Assembly: GCA_947488615.1 (NCBI GenBank)
Contig: CANKZU010000008.1
Coordinates: forward strand, 1-64,000
Source of the DNA: an uncultured Aurantimonas sp.
GTDB lineage: Bacteria > Pseudomonadota > Alphaproteobacteria > Rhizobiales > Rhizobiaceae
Direction: 5' to 3'
DNA: 64,000 nucleotides
Within the stretch, counting starts at the first letter, position 1; every line of letters begins with the position of its first letter. Both the position numbers and the translations under genes were made by a program. Shown here piece after piece: positions 11,725-20,349 of the stretch. Under the pieces are notes generated by a model, which worked only from the letters and a program-made list of their open reading frames with translations, had not been told where the DNA came from and made no database searches.

Positions 11725-12639
11725 TCAGCGTTCGGCGAACCGTGCGGGGCCGAGGTACTCGTCGATGAGCGCGGTCACCGTGTCGTTACGTTCCTTGCCC
11801 TTCGCGCCGCCCATCACGACGACGATGATCCGGCGTCCGCCGCGCTTGGCGGTCGCGACGAGATGGAACCCGGCGTCGCGGATGTAGCCGGTCTTCAAAC
11901 CATCGACGCCCGGCACCTTGCCGAGAAGTTTGTTCGTCGCCTTGAAGCGCTTGCCGCCATATTCGAACTCGGTCACGCTGAACAGCGGTGCATAGGCCGG
12001 GAAACGCGACAACAACGCGCGGCCGAGAGTCGCCATGTCGCGCGCCGTCGAGATCTGGCGCGGATCGGGCAGGCCGGAGGCGTTGGCGAATTGCGTCCGA
12101 CTCATGCCGAGGGACCGAGCCTTCGCCGTCATCGCCGCCGCGAAACCTTCCTCCGAGCCGCCGAGGTTTTCGGCGATGACCGTGGCGACATCATTGGCGG
12201 ATTTCACCGCGATCGCCTGGGCGGCGTCGCGGACGCGGATGGTCGATCCCGCTTTGAGGCCGATCTTGGCCGGCGGCTTCGACGCCGCGTTCTCGCTGAC
12301 GACAAGCTCGCTGTCGAGCGAGAGTTCACCCTGCTCGATCGTCTCGAACAGCAAATAGAGGGTCATCATCTTGGTCAGTGAGGCGGGATAGCGCAGGCCG
12401 TCGGCCGCCTCTTCGTAGAGCGTGCGACCGCTGGCGTAATCCACGACCAAGGTGGATTGCCCGCGGATTTCCGCATCGCCGACGAGGGCACTGGCCGCGC
12501 GTAGCCCGCTTGCCGACGTCAAGCCGGCGCTCGTCAGCTCCGTCGACTGGCAGGCGACAAGCGACAGCGCAAGCAGCGCGGCGATCGTGGCTTTGAAGGG
12601 CGCGACAAGGCTAGGCCGGGCGAAAAGGCGGAACGTCAC
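11725..12639 (-). CDS. D-alanyl-D-alanine carboxypeptidase (peptidase S11), lipoprotein signal
   Basis: A penicillin-binding-protein-type enzyme that trims the pentapeptide of periplasmic peptidoglycan. All three active-site motifs are present and correctly spaced: SLTK (Ser 87, Lys 90), SAN (147-149) and KTG (249-251). The N-terminus has a hydrophobic segment ending LSLVACQ, a good lipobox with Cys 30, so it is probably a lipoprotein. At 304 residues it lacks the usual C-terminal amphipathic anchor domain of DacA, so the lipid is the likely anchor. It is transcribed alone, with no functional link to its neighbours visible. Confidence 0.9.
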   Translation of the reverse strand: MTFRLFARPSLVAPFKATIAALLALSLVACQSTELTSAGLTSASGLRAASALVGDAEIRGQSTLVVDYASGRTLYEEAADGLRYPASLTKMMTLYLLFETIEQGELSLDSELVVSENAASKPPAKIGLKAGSTIRVRDAAQAIAVKSANDVATVIAENLGGSEEGFAAAMTAKARSLGMSRTQFANASGLPDPRQISTARDMATLGRALLSRFPAYAPLFSVTEFEYGGKRFKATNKLLGKVPGVDGLKTGYIRDAGFHLVATAKRGGRRIIVVVMGGAKGKERNDTVTALIDEYLGPARFAER

Positions 12640-12867
12640 AGGGGCAGAGCTCTCGATTGGATTGCCGGGAGCTAGTTGGCCGCGGCTGGAGTTGTCAAAC
12701 TAGCCCGGCGATCTTGAATCTTGTTTAACGACCGATGTGTTGCGGAGGGCACATCGGAACGACGAGCACTGGGAGCGGCCTGGGCAAATCGCCGGCCCGT
12801 CACGCCGGATCGACAGGACCGGACAGACCGGCAATGCTGGCGATCGATTGAGGAGCCAGGACCGCCG

Positions 12868-13752
12868 ATGACCGACGCCGATATTTCCGTTAGCCTCTAT
12901 TCCGACATCGCCTGCCGGCTGGGCGAGGGTCCGACCTACGATCCGGCGACCCACACCGCCTGGTGGTTCGACATCGAGGGCCGATCACTGCTCGAAAAGC
13001 GCGGCAACGCGGCGGAAGCGACCGTCCATCCCCTGCCCTTCATGGCAAGCGCCCTCGCCGTCGTCGATACCGGGCGCCAACTCATGGCGGCGGAGGACGG
13101 TCTCTATATACGCGAGACGGCGACCGGCAAGCTGTCGCTGCATCGGCCGCTGGAGGCCGACAATGCGGCGACGCGCTCCAATGACGGCCGCGTTCATCCA
13201 TCCGGCGCGCTGTGGATCGGCACCATGGGCAAGGCGCACGAGAAGGGCGCCGGCGCGATCTACTGGTATCGCGGCGGCGAATTGCGGACGCTCTATTCCA
13301 ACGTCACCATCCCGAATGCGATCTGCTTTTCGCCCGATGGCCGCCTCGCCTATTTCACCGATACCGCCCTCAACCGTCTGATGCGCGTCGCGGTCGATCC
13401 GAAAACCGGCTTGCCCACGGCCGAGCCAACGCTGTTTTTCGACCAGTGCGGCGGCAAGGGCGGGCTCGACGGCGCGATCTGCGATGCCGACGGCGTCATC
13501 TGGAACGCGCGCTGGGGCAACGGCACGGTCGACGCCTATTCGCCGGACGGGACGCGCATCCGCACGATCGCGATCGATACCCGGCAGGTCACCTGCCCCT
13601 GCTTCGTCGGCCCGAAACTCGACCGGATGATTGTCACCTCGGCCTGGTCCGGCCTTTCGGACAAGGCCAGAACGAACGATCCCCATGCCGGAAAGACGTT
13701 CCTCATCGACCTTCCGATGCGAGGCCGCCCCGAGCCGAAAGTCCTGCTATGA
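12868..13752 (+). CDS. SMP-30/gluconolactonase family lactonase
   Basis: A six-bladed propeller protein that hydrolyses sugar lactones. The conserved order LGEGPTYDPATHTAWWFDIEG, SNDGRVHPSGALWIGTMG, IPNAICFSPDGRLAYFTDTA and GLDGAICDADGVIWNARWG covers the metal-binding Glu, Asn and Asp positions of the family. The start at 12868 (MTDADIS) has AGGAG about 12 bases before it and gives 294 residues, the usual length. The upstream in-frame ATG at 12721 adds an unrelated Arg-rich leader. It opens the catabolic cluster and suggests that the pathway passes through a sugar lactone. Confidence 0.9.
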   Translation: MTDADISVSLYSDIACRLGEGPTYDPATHTAWWFDIEGRSLLEKRGNAAEATVHPLPFMASALAVVDTGRQLMAAEDGLYIRETATGKLSLHRPLEADNAATRSNDGRVHPSGALWIGTMGKAHEKGAGAIYWYRGGELRTLYSNVTIPNAICFSPDGRLAYFTDTALNRLMRVAVDPKTGLPTAEPTLFFDQCGGKGGLDGAICDADGVIWNARWGNGTVDAYSPDGTRIRTIAIDTRQVTCPCFVGPKLDRMIVTSAWSGLSDKARTNDPHAGKTFLIDLPMRGRPEPKVLL

Positions 13753-13951
13753 CGAAGCGACGGGTCGTCGCCGTTCTTCGATAGCGAGGCGGGCCAGCGG
13801 TTGACCGCGCCAGGTGAGATGCCGCGCGTCGTGCTCGTCGGTTGGCTTTCCTCCCGCGCGGCAAAGCCGTAAGAGGGCCTTGGCAAACGGTGTGGAGGCG
13901 CCGGCGAAGATGGCGTTCCAGCGCGCCGGCACGGCAAACAGGGAGGAAGCG

Positions 13952-15427
13952 GTGAACCAGCAGTTCAAGTTCGATAACGCGGCGAGCGGTTCGACCATCC
14001 AGATCGCCGGGAAGTGGGCCAATGCCGATTCGGGCGAGACCATCGATGTGATCGCCCCGTCGACCGGCGAAGCCGTGGCGAAGATCGCCGCCGGCGGCGA
14101 AGCCGAGATCGACCGCGCCGTTGCCGCCGCGCGTGAGGCGTTTGAGCGCGGGGCTTGGGGCCGGCTCTCGGCGATCGAACGCGGCCGGCTGCTGATGCGG
14201 TTCTCCGAGCTGATTGCCGCCAACGCCGAGGAGTTAGCGCAGCTGGAAGCGCTCGACTGCGGCAAGCCGATGAAGCAGGCGCGGGCCGACATCACCGCCT
14301 GCGCCCGCTATTTCGAGTTCTACGCCGGCGCCGCCGACAAGGTGCATGGCGAAACGCTGCCCTTCATGAACGGCTACACCGTCATGACCCTGCGCGAGGC
14401 CAAGGGCGTCACCGGCCATATCATCGCCTGGAACTATCCGGCGCAGATGTATGGCCGCACCCTCGGCGCCTCGCTGGCGATGGGCAACGCGACGGTCATC
14501 AAGCCGGCCGAGGAAGCCTGCCTGACGCCGATCCGCCTGACCCAACTGGCGCTTGAGGCCGGGCTGCCGGAGGGCGCGATCAACCTCGTCACCGGCTATG
14601 GCGAAAAGGCCGGGGCGGCGCTGTCGGCCCATCCCGGCATCGACTTCATGTCCTTCACCGGCTCGCCTCAGGTCGGAACCTTGATCCAGCAGGCCTGCGC
14701 GACGAACAATGTCGGCTGCACCATGGAGCTTGGCGGAAAGTCGCCGCAGATCCTGTTCGACGACGCCGACCTCGACAAGGCCTTGCCGTTCATCGCCGGC
14801 GCGATCGTCCAGAATGGCGGCCAGACCTGCTCGGCCGGCAGCCGCCTGCTCGTCCACAAGCCGATCCTCGACCAGGTGCTGGAACGGGTCACGGCGAAGT
14901 TCGAGAGCCTCGTCGCCGCGCCCCATGACGAGGACGCCGATCTTGGCGCCCTGGTCAGCGCCAGGCAGAAGGCGCGCGTCCAGTCCTTCCTCGATCACGC
15001 GGCCGAAACCGGCATCAAGACGCTGGCAACCGGCCGGCTCTCGCCGAACGCGCCCGCGGGCGGCTTTTACGTCGCTCCCCACCTTCTCGGCCTGGTGCCG
15101 CCCGAGCATCGCCTGGCCCGAGAGGAGGTGTTCGGCCCGGTGCTCGCCGTCTCCACCTTCGAGGACGAGGCGGACGCCGTCCGGATCGCCAACGGCACCG
15201 ATTACGGCCTCGTCGCCGGCATCTGGACGAATGCCGGCGACCGGCAGATGCGCATGGCCAGGAAGGTCCGCGCCGGCCAGGTCTATATCAACGGTTATGG
15301 CGCTGGCGGCGGCATCGAGCTGCCCTTCGGCGGTGTCAAGAAATCCGGCCACGGCCGCGAGAAGGGTTTCGAGGCCCTCTACGAGTTTTCGGAACTGAAG
15401 ACGGTCGTGTTCAATCACGGCGAATAG
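13952..15427 (+). CDS. NAD(P)-dependent aldehyde dehydrogenase
   Basis: A 491-residue class I/II aldehyde dehydrogenase. The catalytic Cys is in GGQTCSAGS (Cys 293), the general base Glu in MELGGKSP (Glu 259), the nucleotide loop is FTGSPQVG and the C-terminal PFGGVKKSG motif is intact. I use the GTG at 13952, preceded by GGGAGGA, because it restores normal family length; the ATG at 13814 is not conserved. The substrate is unknown: the family resembles betaine, succinate semialdehyde and sugar-aldehyde dehydrogenases alike. In this cluster a sugar-derived aldehyde is most likely. I do not call it betB. Confidence 0.88.
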   Translation: MNQQFKFDNAASGSTIQIAGKWANADSGETIDVIAPSTGEAVAKIAAGGEAEIDRAVAAAREAFERGAWGRLSAIERGRLLMRFSELIAANAEELAQLEALDCGKPMKQARADITACARYFEFYAGAADKVHGETLPFMNGYTVMTLREAKGVTGHIIAWNYPAQMYGRTLGASLAMGNATVIKPAEEACLTPIRLTQLALEAGLPEGAINLVTGYGEKAGAALSAHPGIDFMSFTGSPQVGTLIQQACATNNVGCTMELGGKSPQILFDDADLDKALPFIAGAIVQNGGQTCSAGSRLLVHKPILDQVLERVTAKFESLVAAPHDEDADLGALVSARQKARVQSFLDHAAETGIKTLATGRLSPNAPAGGFYVAPHLLGLVPPEHRLAREEVFGPVLAVSTFEDEADAVRIANGTDYGLVAGIWTNAGDRQMRMARKVRAGQVYINGYGAGGGIELPFGGVKKSGHGREKGFEALYEFSELKTVVFNHGE

Positions 15428-15461
15428 CGAATAGATAGGCGATCGATCGGGAGGATCATTC

Positions 15462-16211
15462 ATGCGTCTGGCCAACAAGCGCGCCCTCGTCACGGGCGGC
15501 GGTTCAGGCTTCGGCGAGGGCATCGCCAAAGCCTTCGCGCGGGAGGGTGCGAAGGTCGCCGTGCTCGACATCGACGAGGCCGGCGCGGGACGTGTCGCCG
15601 GCGAACTCGGCGAGGGGCACGTCGCGATTCCCTGCGACCTGACCGACGGCTCCGCCGTCGAGGCGGCCTGGAAATCGGCGAGCGACGCGCTGGGCGGCAT
15701 CGACATCGTCGTCAATAATGCCGGCTGGACCCACCGCAACAAGCCGCTCCTCGATGTCACCGAGGAGGAATTCGACAAGGTCTATGCGGTCAATGTGAAG
15801 GCGATCTTCCACATGAGCCGGGTCTCAATCCCCGCCATGCGCGATGCGGGCGGCGGCGTCATCGTCAATATCGGCTCGACCGCCGGCTTGCGCCCGCGTC
15901 CGGGTCTGACCTGGTACAACTCGTCCAAGGGCGCGGTGAACACGCTGACCAAGTCGCTCGCCGTGGAACTCGCACCGATGAAGATCCGCGTCTGCGGCAT
16001 CGCGCCGGTTATCGGCGAAACAGGGCTCTTGTCCGAATTCATGGGCGTTCCGGACACGCCGGAGAACCGCGCCAAATTCATCGCCACCATCCCGCTCGGC
16101 CGGATGAGCCGGCCCGAGGACATCGCCAACGCCACGGTCTTCCTTTCCTCCGACGAAGCCGCGATGATCACCGGCGCCGTCCTCGAGGTCGATGGCGGCC
16201 GCTGCATCTGA
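15462..16211 (+). CDS. Short-chain dehydrogenase/reductase
   Basis: A 249-residue classical SDR. The cofactor motif TGGGSGFGEG is at residues 11-20, NNAG at 85-88, and the catalytic set is Ser 139, Tyr 152 and Lys 156 (YNSSK). The acidic residue after the second beta strand (VLDID) points to NAD rather than NADP. The C-terminal EVDGGRCI fits 3-oxoacyl-ACP-reductase-like sugar or alcohol dehydrogenases. It starts 34 bases after the aldehyde dehydrogenase stop, with GGGAGG ahead, so the two are probably co-transcribed and may act on consecutive alcohol and aldehyde intermediates. Confidence 0.88.
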   Translation: MRLANKRALVTGGGSGFGEGIAKAFAREGAKVAVLDIDEAGAGRVAGELGEGHVAIPCDLTDGSAVEAAWKSASDALGGIDIVVNNAGWTHRNKPLLDVTEEEFDKVYAVNVKAIFHMSRVSIPAMRDAGGGVIVNIGSTAGLRPRPGLTWYNSSKGAVNTLTKSLAVELAPMKIRVCGIAPVIGETGLLSEFMGVPDTPENRAKFIATIPLGRMSRPEDIANATVFLSSDEAAMITGAVLEVDGGRCI

Positions 16212-16221
16212 GGTTCCGGCC

Positions 16222-16827
16222 ATGAAGCTTTTGAAGAACGCCACCTCGCCTTTCGCCCGCATCGCCCATGCGGCCCTGATCGAGGCGGGAATCGAGGATC
16301 TGGAAATCCAGACCGTCGACCCATGGGCCGACGCGGCCGATCTGCTGGCGGCCAACAGCGCCGGGCGGGTGCCTTGTCTCGTTCTCGACGACGGCACCGC
16401 GATCACCGAGTGCCTGTTCATCGCGGCCTTTGCCGAGCGGCAGGGCAAGGGCGCCCTCTCGGCCAGCGACGCCCAGAGTCTGTCGGTCGCCGGAATCGGC
16501 ATCGGGGTCTGCGACGCCGCTGTGCAGATTCTGATTGGGCGCCGGATCGTCAGCGGCGATTTCGCCGACCACGCCTTCGACGCCAATCCGATCGCCGCCA
16601 GGCGCAGGCGGTCGGTCGCCGACGGCCTGAAGCGCCTCGATGCGACGGTCCTCGACGCACCGGGTGAACGTCTGGATCTCGGTACCATCGCCGCCGTCAC
16701 CGCCCTCGACTATGTCGAGATGCGCTTTGCCGGCGCCGAGTGGATTCCCGTAGTGCCAAGATTGTCTGCGCTGCGCGAGCGGGCATCCGATCGACCCGCG
16801 CTGGCCGCGACCCGTCCGCCTCGTTAA
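16222..16827 (+). CDS. Glutathione S-transferase-like protein
   Basis: A 201-residue protein with an N-terminal thioredoxin-like half beginning MKLLKNATSPFARIAHAALIEAG and the cis-Pro/Glu region RVPCLVLDDGTAITECLFIAAF that binds glutathione in this family. A helical C-terminal half contains DLGTIAAVTALDYVEMRFAG. The Ser in the N-terminal SPFAR loop is where GSTs place the activating residue. The ATG at 16222 lies ten bases after the SDR stop. Its substrate is unknown. In catabolic clusters such proteins may detoxify or remove glutathione from reactive intermediates. It may instead be a passenger. Confidence 0.75.
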   Translation: MKLLKNATSPFARIAHAALIEAGIEDLEIQTVDPWADAADLLAANSAGRVPCLVLDDGTAITECLFIAAFAERQGKGALSASDAQSLSVAGIGIGVCDAAVQILIGRRIVSGDFADHAFDANPIAARRRRSVADGLKRLDATVLDAPGERLDLGTIAAVTALDYVEMRFAGAEWIPVVPRLSALRERASDRPALAATRPPR

Positions 16828-16844
16828 CGCAAGGAGTTGATCCC

Positions 16845-18029
16845 ATGCAGGACCCGATCGTCATTCTCGGCGGCGCCAGAACGCCGCTCGGCGGCTTTCA
16901 GGGCGAGTTGGCCGGCCTCACCGCAACCGAGCTGGGGGCGAAAGCCATCGCCGCCGCGATCGAGCGCGCCGGCGCCGCCACCGACGACGTGGCCGAGGTG
17001 ACGATGGGCTGCGTGCTGCCCGCCGGACTCGGCCAGGCGCCGGCGCGCCAGGCGGCGATCGGCGGCGGCCTGCCCAAATCCGTCCCCTGCTCCACCGTCA
17101 ACAAGATGTGCGGCTCCGGCATGATGGCGGTGATGATGGCCCATGACAGCCTCCACGCCCGGTCGGAGGGCCTGCGTGTCGCCGGCGGCATGGAGTCGAT
17201 GTCGAACGCGCCCTATCTCCTGCCCAAGGCGCGCGCCGGCCTGCGCCTCGGCCATGGCCAGGTGATCGACCATATGTTTCTCGACGGCCTGGAGGACGCC
17301 TACGCCAAGGGTCGGCTGATGGGCAGTTTCGCCGAGGACGCGGCCGAGGCCTACCAGTTCACCCGCAAGGAACAGGACGACTACGCAGTCGCCTCGCTGA
17401 CCCGCGCGCTCGATGCCCAGAAGAGCGACCCACTCAATGCCGAGATCGTTCCCGTCGAGGTTGCGACCCGCAAGGGTGTGGTGACCGTCAGACGCGACGA
17501 ACAGCCCGGCAAGGCCGACGCCGCCAAGATCCCGACCCTGAAGCCCGCCTTCCGGGCCGGCGGCACTGTGACCGCCGCCAATTCCTCGTCGATCTCCGAC
17601 GGCGCCGCCGCGCTGGTGCTCGGCCGCGAGAGTGGCGCCGAAAAGCGCGGCCTGGCGCCGCTCGCGCGGATCGTCGCGACCAGCCAGTTCGCCGGCGAAC
17701 CGGCGAAATTCACGTCGGCGCCCGTCGAGGCGATCCGCCGGGTGCTCGAAGCCGCCGATTGGCAGCTTTCCGATGTCGACCTTTTCGAGGTCAACGAGGC
17801 CTTCGCCGTCGTTCCGATGATCGCCATGCGCGAACTCGGCATTCCGCTCGACATTATGAACGTCCATGGCGGCGCCTGCGCCCTCGGTCACCCGATCGGC
17901 GCGTCCGGCGCGCGCATCATCGTCACGCTCCTCGCCGCCCTGCATGAGGGCGGAGGGCGGCGCGGCGTCGCCGCGATCTGCATCGGCGGCGGCGAGGCGA
18001 CTGCCGTCGCGATCGAAATGCTGCCATAA
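16845..18029 (+). CDS. Acetyl-CoA acetyltransferase-type thiolase
   Basis: A 394-residue thiolase. The nucleophile Cys 89 is in NKMCGSGMM, the His of the second motif in GGACALGHPIGASGAR and the second catalytic Cys in AAICIGGGEATA. The length and the loop after the first Cys fit the biosynthetic/degradative acetoacetyl-CoA thiolases. AAGGAG sits a few bases before the chosen ATG at 16845. In this cluster it would cleave or condense acyl-CoA units at the end of a catabolic route, or it may simply feed acetoacetyl-CoA metabolism. Confidence 0.88.
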   Translation: MQDPIVILGGARTPLGGFQGELAGLTATELGAKAIAAAIERAGAATDDVAEVTMGCVLPAGLGQAPARQAAIGGGLPKSVPCSTVNKMCGSGMMAVMMAHDSLHARSEGLRVAGGMESMSNAPYLLPKARAGLRLGHGQVIDHMFLDGLEDAYAKGRLMGSFAEDAAEAYQFTRKEQDDYAVASLTRALDAQKSDPLNAEIVPVEVATRKGVVTVRRDEQPGKADAAKIPTLKPAFRAGGTVTAANSSSISDGAAALVLGRESGAEKRGLAPLARIVATSQFAGEPAKFTSAPVEAIRRVLEAADWQLSDVDLFEVNEAFAVVPMIAMRELGIPLDIMNVHGGACALGHPIGASGARIIVTLLAALHEGGGRRGVAAICIGGGEATAVAIEMLP

Positions 18030-18084
18030 GCCCCGCAGCGGCAACCCGAACCACCCCGATTGACACCTGAAGCAAAGAGGCCCC

Positions 18085-19158
18085 ATGTCATCCAACAGTC
18101 TGAAGATCGCCGTCATCGCCGGTGACGGTATCGGCAAGGAAACCATCCCCGAGGGCCTGCGCGTGCTGGAAGCGGCGGCGTCGAAATTCGACCTCGACCT
18201 GCAGTTCGACTCCTTCGACTTCGCCTCCTGCGACTACTACGCCAAGCACGGCGAGATGATGCCTGAGGATTGGAAGGCGCAGATCGGCGGGCATGACGCG
18301 ATCTTCTTCGGCGCCGTCGGCTGGCCGGACACGGTGCCCGATCACGTCTCGCTCTGGGGCTCGCTCATCAAGTTCCGCCGCGACTTCGACCAATATGTGA
18401 ACCTTCGTCCGGTCAAGCTGATGCCGGGCGTCAAGAGCCCGCTGGCCGGCCGCGAGCCGGGCGACATCGACTTCTTCGTCGTGCGCGAGAACACCGAGGG
18501 CGAATATTCCTCCGTCGGCGGCCGCATGTTCGAGGGCACCGATCGCGAATTCGTCTCCCAGCAGACGGTGATGAGCCGCATCGGCGTCGACCGCATCCTG
18601 AAATACGCTTTCGAGCTTGCCCAGCGCCGCGACAAGAAGCACCTGACCTCGGCGACCAAGTCCAACGGCATCTCGATCACCATGCCCTATTGGGACGAGC
18701 GGGTGGAGGAAATGGCGAAATCCTATCCCGATATTCGCTGGGACAAGTACCACATCGACATTTTGACCGCGCATTTCGTGCTGAATCCGGACCGGTTCGA
18801 CGTCGTCGTCGCTTCCAACCTCTTCGGCGACATCCTCTCCGATCTCGGACCGGCCTGCACCGGCACGATCGGCATCGCGCCGTCGGGCAACATCAATCCG
18901 GAGCGGAATTTCCCCTCGCTGTTCGAACCGGTGCATGGCTCGGCGCCCGACATTTTCGGCAAGGGCATCGCCAATCCGGTCGGCCAGATCTGGGCCGGGG
19001 CGATGATGCTCGACCATCTCGGCCACGCCGAAGCCGGCGCGGCGATCGTCGGCGCCATCGAGACGGTGCTGGCGGAGGAAAAGCTCAGGACCGGCGATCT
19101 CGGCGGTCCGCTCGGCACCGAAGACTGCGGCAAGGCCATCGCCGACGCGCTGGGCTGA
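18085..19158 (+). CDS. Tartrate/D-malate dehydrogenase-type decarboxylating dehydrogenase
   Basis: A 357-residue member of the isocitrate/isopropylmalate dehydrogenase family. Visible family features are IAGDGIGKETIPEG, the substrate loop SLWGSLIKFRRDFDQYVNLRPVK, RENTEGEYSSVGGR, the metal-binding region ASNLFGDILSDLGP and the NAD-binding stretch EPVHGSAPDIFGKGIANPVG. The combination matches TtuC/DmlA-type enzymes acting on tartrate, D-malate or isopropylmalate-like hydroxyacids with NAD. A true LeuB is less likely, because the residues around the substrate loop and the genomic setting are not those of a leucine operon. It is the last gene of the plus-strand cluster. Confidence 0.85.
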   Translation: MSSNSLKIAVIAGDGIGKETIPEGLRVLEAAASKFDLDLQFDSFDFASCDYYAKHGEMMPEDWKAQIGGHDAIFFGAVGWPDTVPDHVSLWGSLIKFRRDFDQYVNLRPVKLMPGVKSPLAGREPGDIDFFVVRENTEGEYSSVGGRMFEGTDREFVSQQTVMSRIGVDRILKYAFELAQRRDKKHLTSATKSNGISITMPYWDERVEEMAKSYPDIRWDKYHIDILTAHFVLNPDRFDVVVASNLFGDILSDLGPACTGTIGIAPSGNINPERNFPSLFEPVHGSAPDIFGKGIANPVGQIWAGAMMLDHLGHAEAGAAIVGAIETVLAEEKLRTGDLGGPLGTEDCGKAIADALG

Positions 19159-19174
19159 ACCGCGAGCATTTTAC

Positions 19175-19208
19175 GAAAAACGGCCGGCCTCGTCATGAGG
19201 CCGGCCGT
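19175..19208 (-). terminator. Intrinsic terminator of the LTXXQ-type gene
   Basis: A perfect 12-base-pair stem (ACGGCCGGCCTC pairing with GAGGCCGGCCGT) around the loop GTCAT. On the minus strand it is followed at once by five T residues. It lies 48 bases past the stop of the gene at 19257-20135. The plus-strand side has no U-run, so it mainly serves the minus strand but may also slow read-through from the catabolic cluster. Confidence 0.8.
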
Positions 19209-19256
19209 ACTGCTCAAATGACCGCGGGCGCGCCGCGATTCGGGCTGAATGCCTGT

Positions 19257-20135
19257 TCAGTGCCGGCCGCCGCCACGGGATTCACCCCCGCGCCCGTGAT
19301 GGCCGCCCATATCGCCGCGTCCACCGCCATGGCCGCGCATCTGCATGCGGTGCTGGCCATGGGCGTCCCGCATCATTGAGCGGACGATGCTCTGCGCACT
19401 GGTGATCTGCTCGGGCGTCAGCACCGCTTCGACCTCGGCCAGCGCGCTCTTCAGCGCCTCGGCCTTGCCGGCCTGGGCAATGGCACGGTCCGCCATGCGC
19501 TCGAGCATGCGGAAGCCGCGGAATCGCGGGCCGGCCTGGTTGTCGGTATCGGCCTCCTCCTCCGACTGCATCGCCTCGTCCGAGGCCGCCGTGTCGTCGG
19601 TCTCCTCATCGGCGATCGCGGTGGTGTCGGTATCATCGGCCATCGCGGTGTCGTCATCGGAGGTGTCGGCGCCGGCATTGGGCATCATCATGCGGCGTCC
19701 CTGCCCCATGCCCATGCCCATGCCCATGCCCATGCGCGGCGGCTGCGAGGCATCGGCGAAGGCGACGACCGCGGCGGTGAATGTGCGCCATGCCTCCATC
19801 TGGTCCGGACGAACGCCGATACCGGTCTCGATCGTCGCCAGCGCGTCGGCGACGCGCGCCGGGGTGAACATGCGCGCCATCATGCCTGCGTGACGTCCGC
19901 CATGGCCCATGCGGCCCATACCGCCCATACCGCCGTGGCCTTTGAATTCCTTGCCGCCGCGCCGCATCATCGAACCGTCGCGAGAGTCCGAAGCGGTCGC
20001 GGCGGAAGGCTGCGCGGGGGTGGTGGTCTGCTGGGCGAAGGCCGTGCCGGCAGCAGTGCTGGCCATGAGCGCCGCGGCGGCGATGGCGACGAACCTGCTG
20101 GGGCGTGTCGTCTGACGATTGTGAAGCTGGGTCAT
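19257..20135 (-). CDS. Exported Met/Gly-rich LTXXQ-type (Spy/CpxP-like) periplasmic protein
   Basis: A 292-residue protein with a Sec signal (hydrophobic AIAAAALMASTAAGTAFA, cleavage before QQ). The mature part has Met/Gly/His-rich stretches at both ends and a run of Met-Gly dipeptides near residue 140. An acidic Thr/Asp segment follows (about 165-205), then a helical region with LTPEQITSAQ, the LTXXQ motif of periplasmic metal or envelope-stress proteins. The His, Met and Asp richness suggests soft-metal (copper-type) binding, which is inference. It is divergent from the response regulator at 20350 and is a likely target of it. Confidence 0.6.
   Translation of the reverse strand: MTQLHNRQTTRPSRFVAIAAAALMASTAAGTAFAQQTTTPAQPSAATASDSRDGSMMRRGGKEFKGHGGMGGMGRMGHGGRHAGMMARMFTPARVADALATIETGIGVRPDQMEAWRTFTAAVVAFADASQPPRMGMGMGMGMGQGRRMMMPNAGADTSDDDTAMADDTDTTAIADEETDDTAASDEAMQSEEEADTDNQAGPRFRGFRMLERMADRAIAQAGKAEALKSALAEVEAVLTPEQITSAQSIVRSMMRDAHGQHRMQMRGHGGGRGDMGGHHGRGGESRGGGRH
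19705..19734 (+). repeat. Five tandem copies of CCCATG
   Basis: A six-base unit, CCCATG, is repeated five times without a mismatch. It lies inside the LTXXQ-type gene and encodes the Met-Gly run on the minus strand. Changes in copy number would keep the frame and alter the number of methionines. Confidence 0.9.
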
Positions 20136-20208
20136 GTCGATGTCCTCTGGTTGGATGACGTCTGGACCCTCAACCTAGGCGCCGGTTGTTGCGACGATAC
20201 GGCGGAAT

Positions 20209-20287
20209 GTTACGAAAGATGGCTTGGACACGGAGAGTTGTTACGAAACGTGTCACAGCGCCCAAGGGCAACGTCCCGTTACAAAAT
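20209..20287 (+). promoter_or_regulatory. Three GTTACGAAA-like direct repeats, candidate response-regulator sites
   Basis: GTTACGAAAG at 20209, GTTACGAAAC at 20240 and GTTACAAAAT at 20278 lie in the same orientation in the divergent gap between the LTXXQ-type gene and the response-regulator gene. The first two are 31 bases apart, about three helical turns. OmpR-family regulators bind direct repeats, so these are candidate sites. The link is inferred from position. Confidence 0.4.
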
Positions 20288-20349
20288 TCCCCTCGCGTGC
20301 GGGGCCGGGGGCCGACAGAGAATAGGCTACGCAGAAGGACGACCGCCGC

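Noticed and set aside
13952..15427. Calling the aldehyde dehydrogenase BetB
   Set aside because: It is far from betI-betA, has no BetI-like operator before it, and sits within a sugar-type cluster; the family motifs alone do not separate it from other aldehyde dehydrogenases.
18085..19158. Calling the decarboxylating dehydrogenase LeuB
   Set aside because: The substrate-loop sequence and genomic setting fit TtuC/DmlA-type enzymes better and no leucine genes are near.
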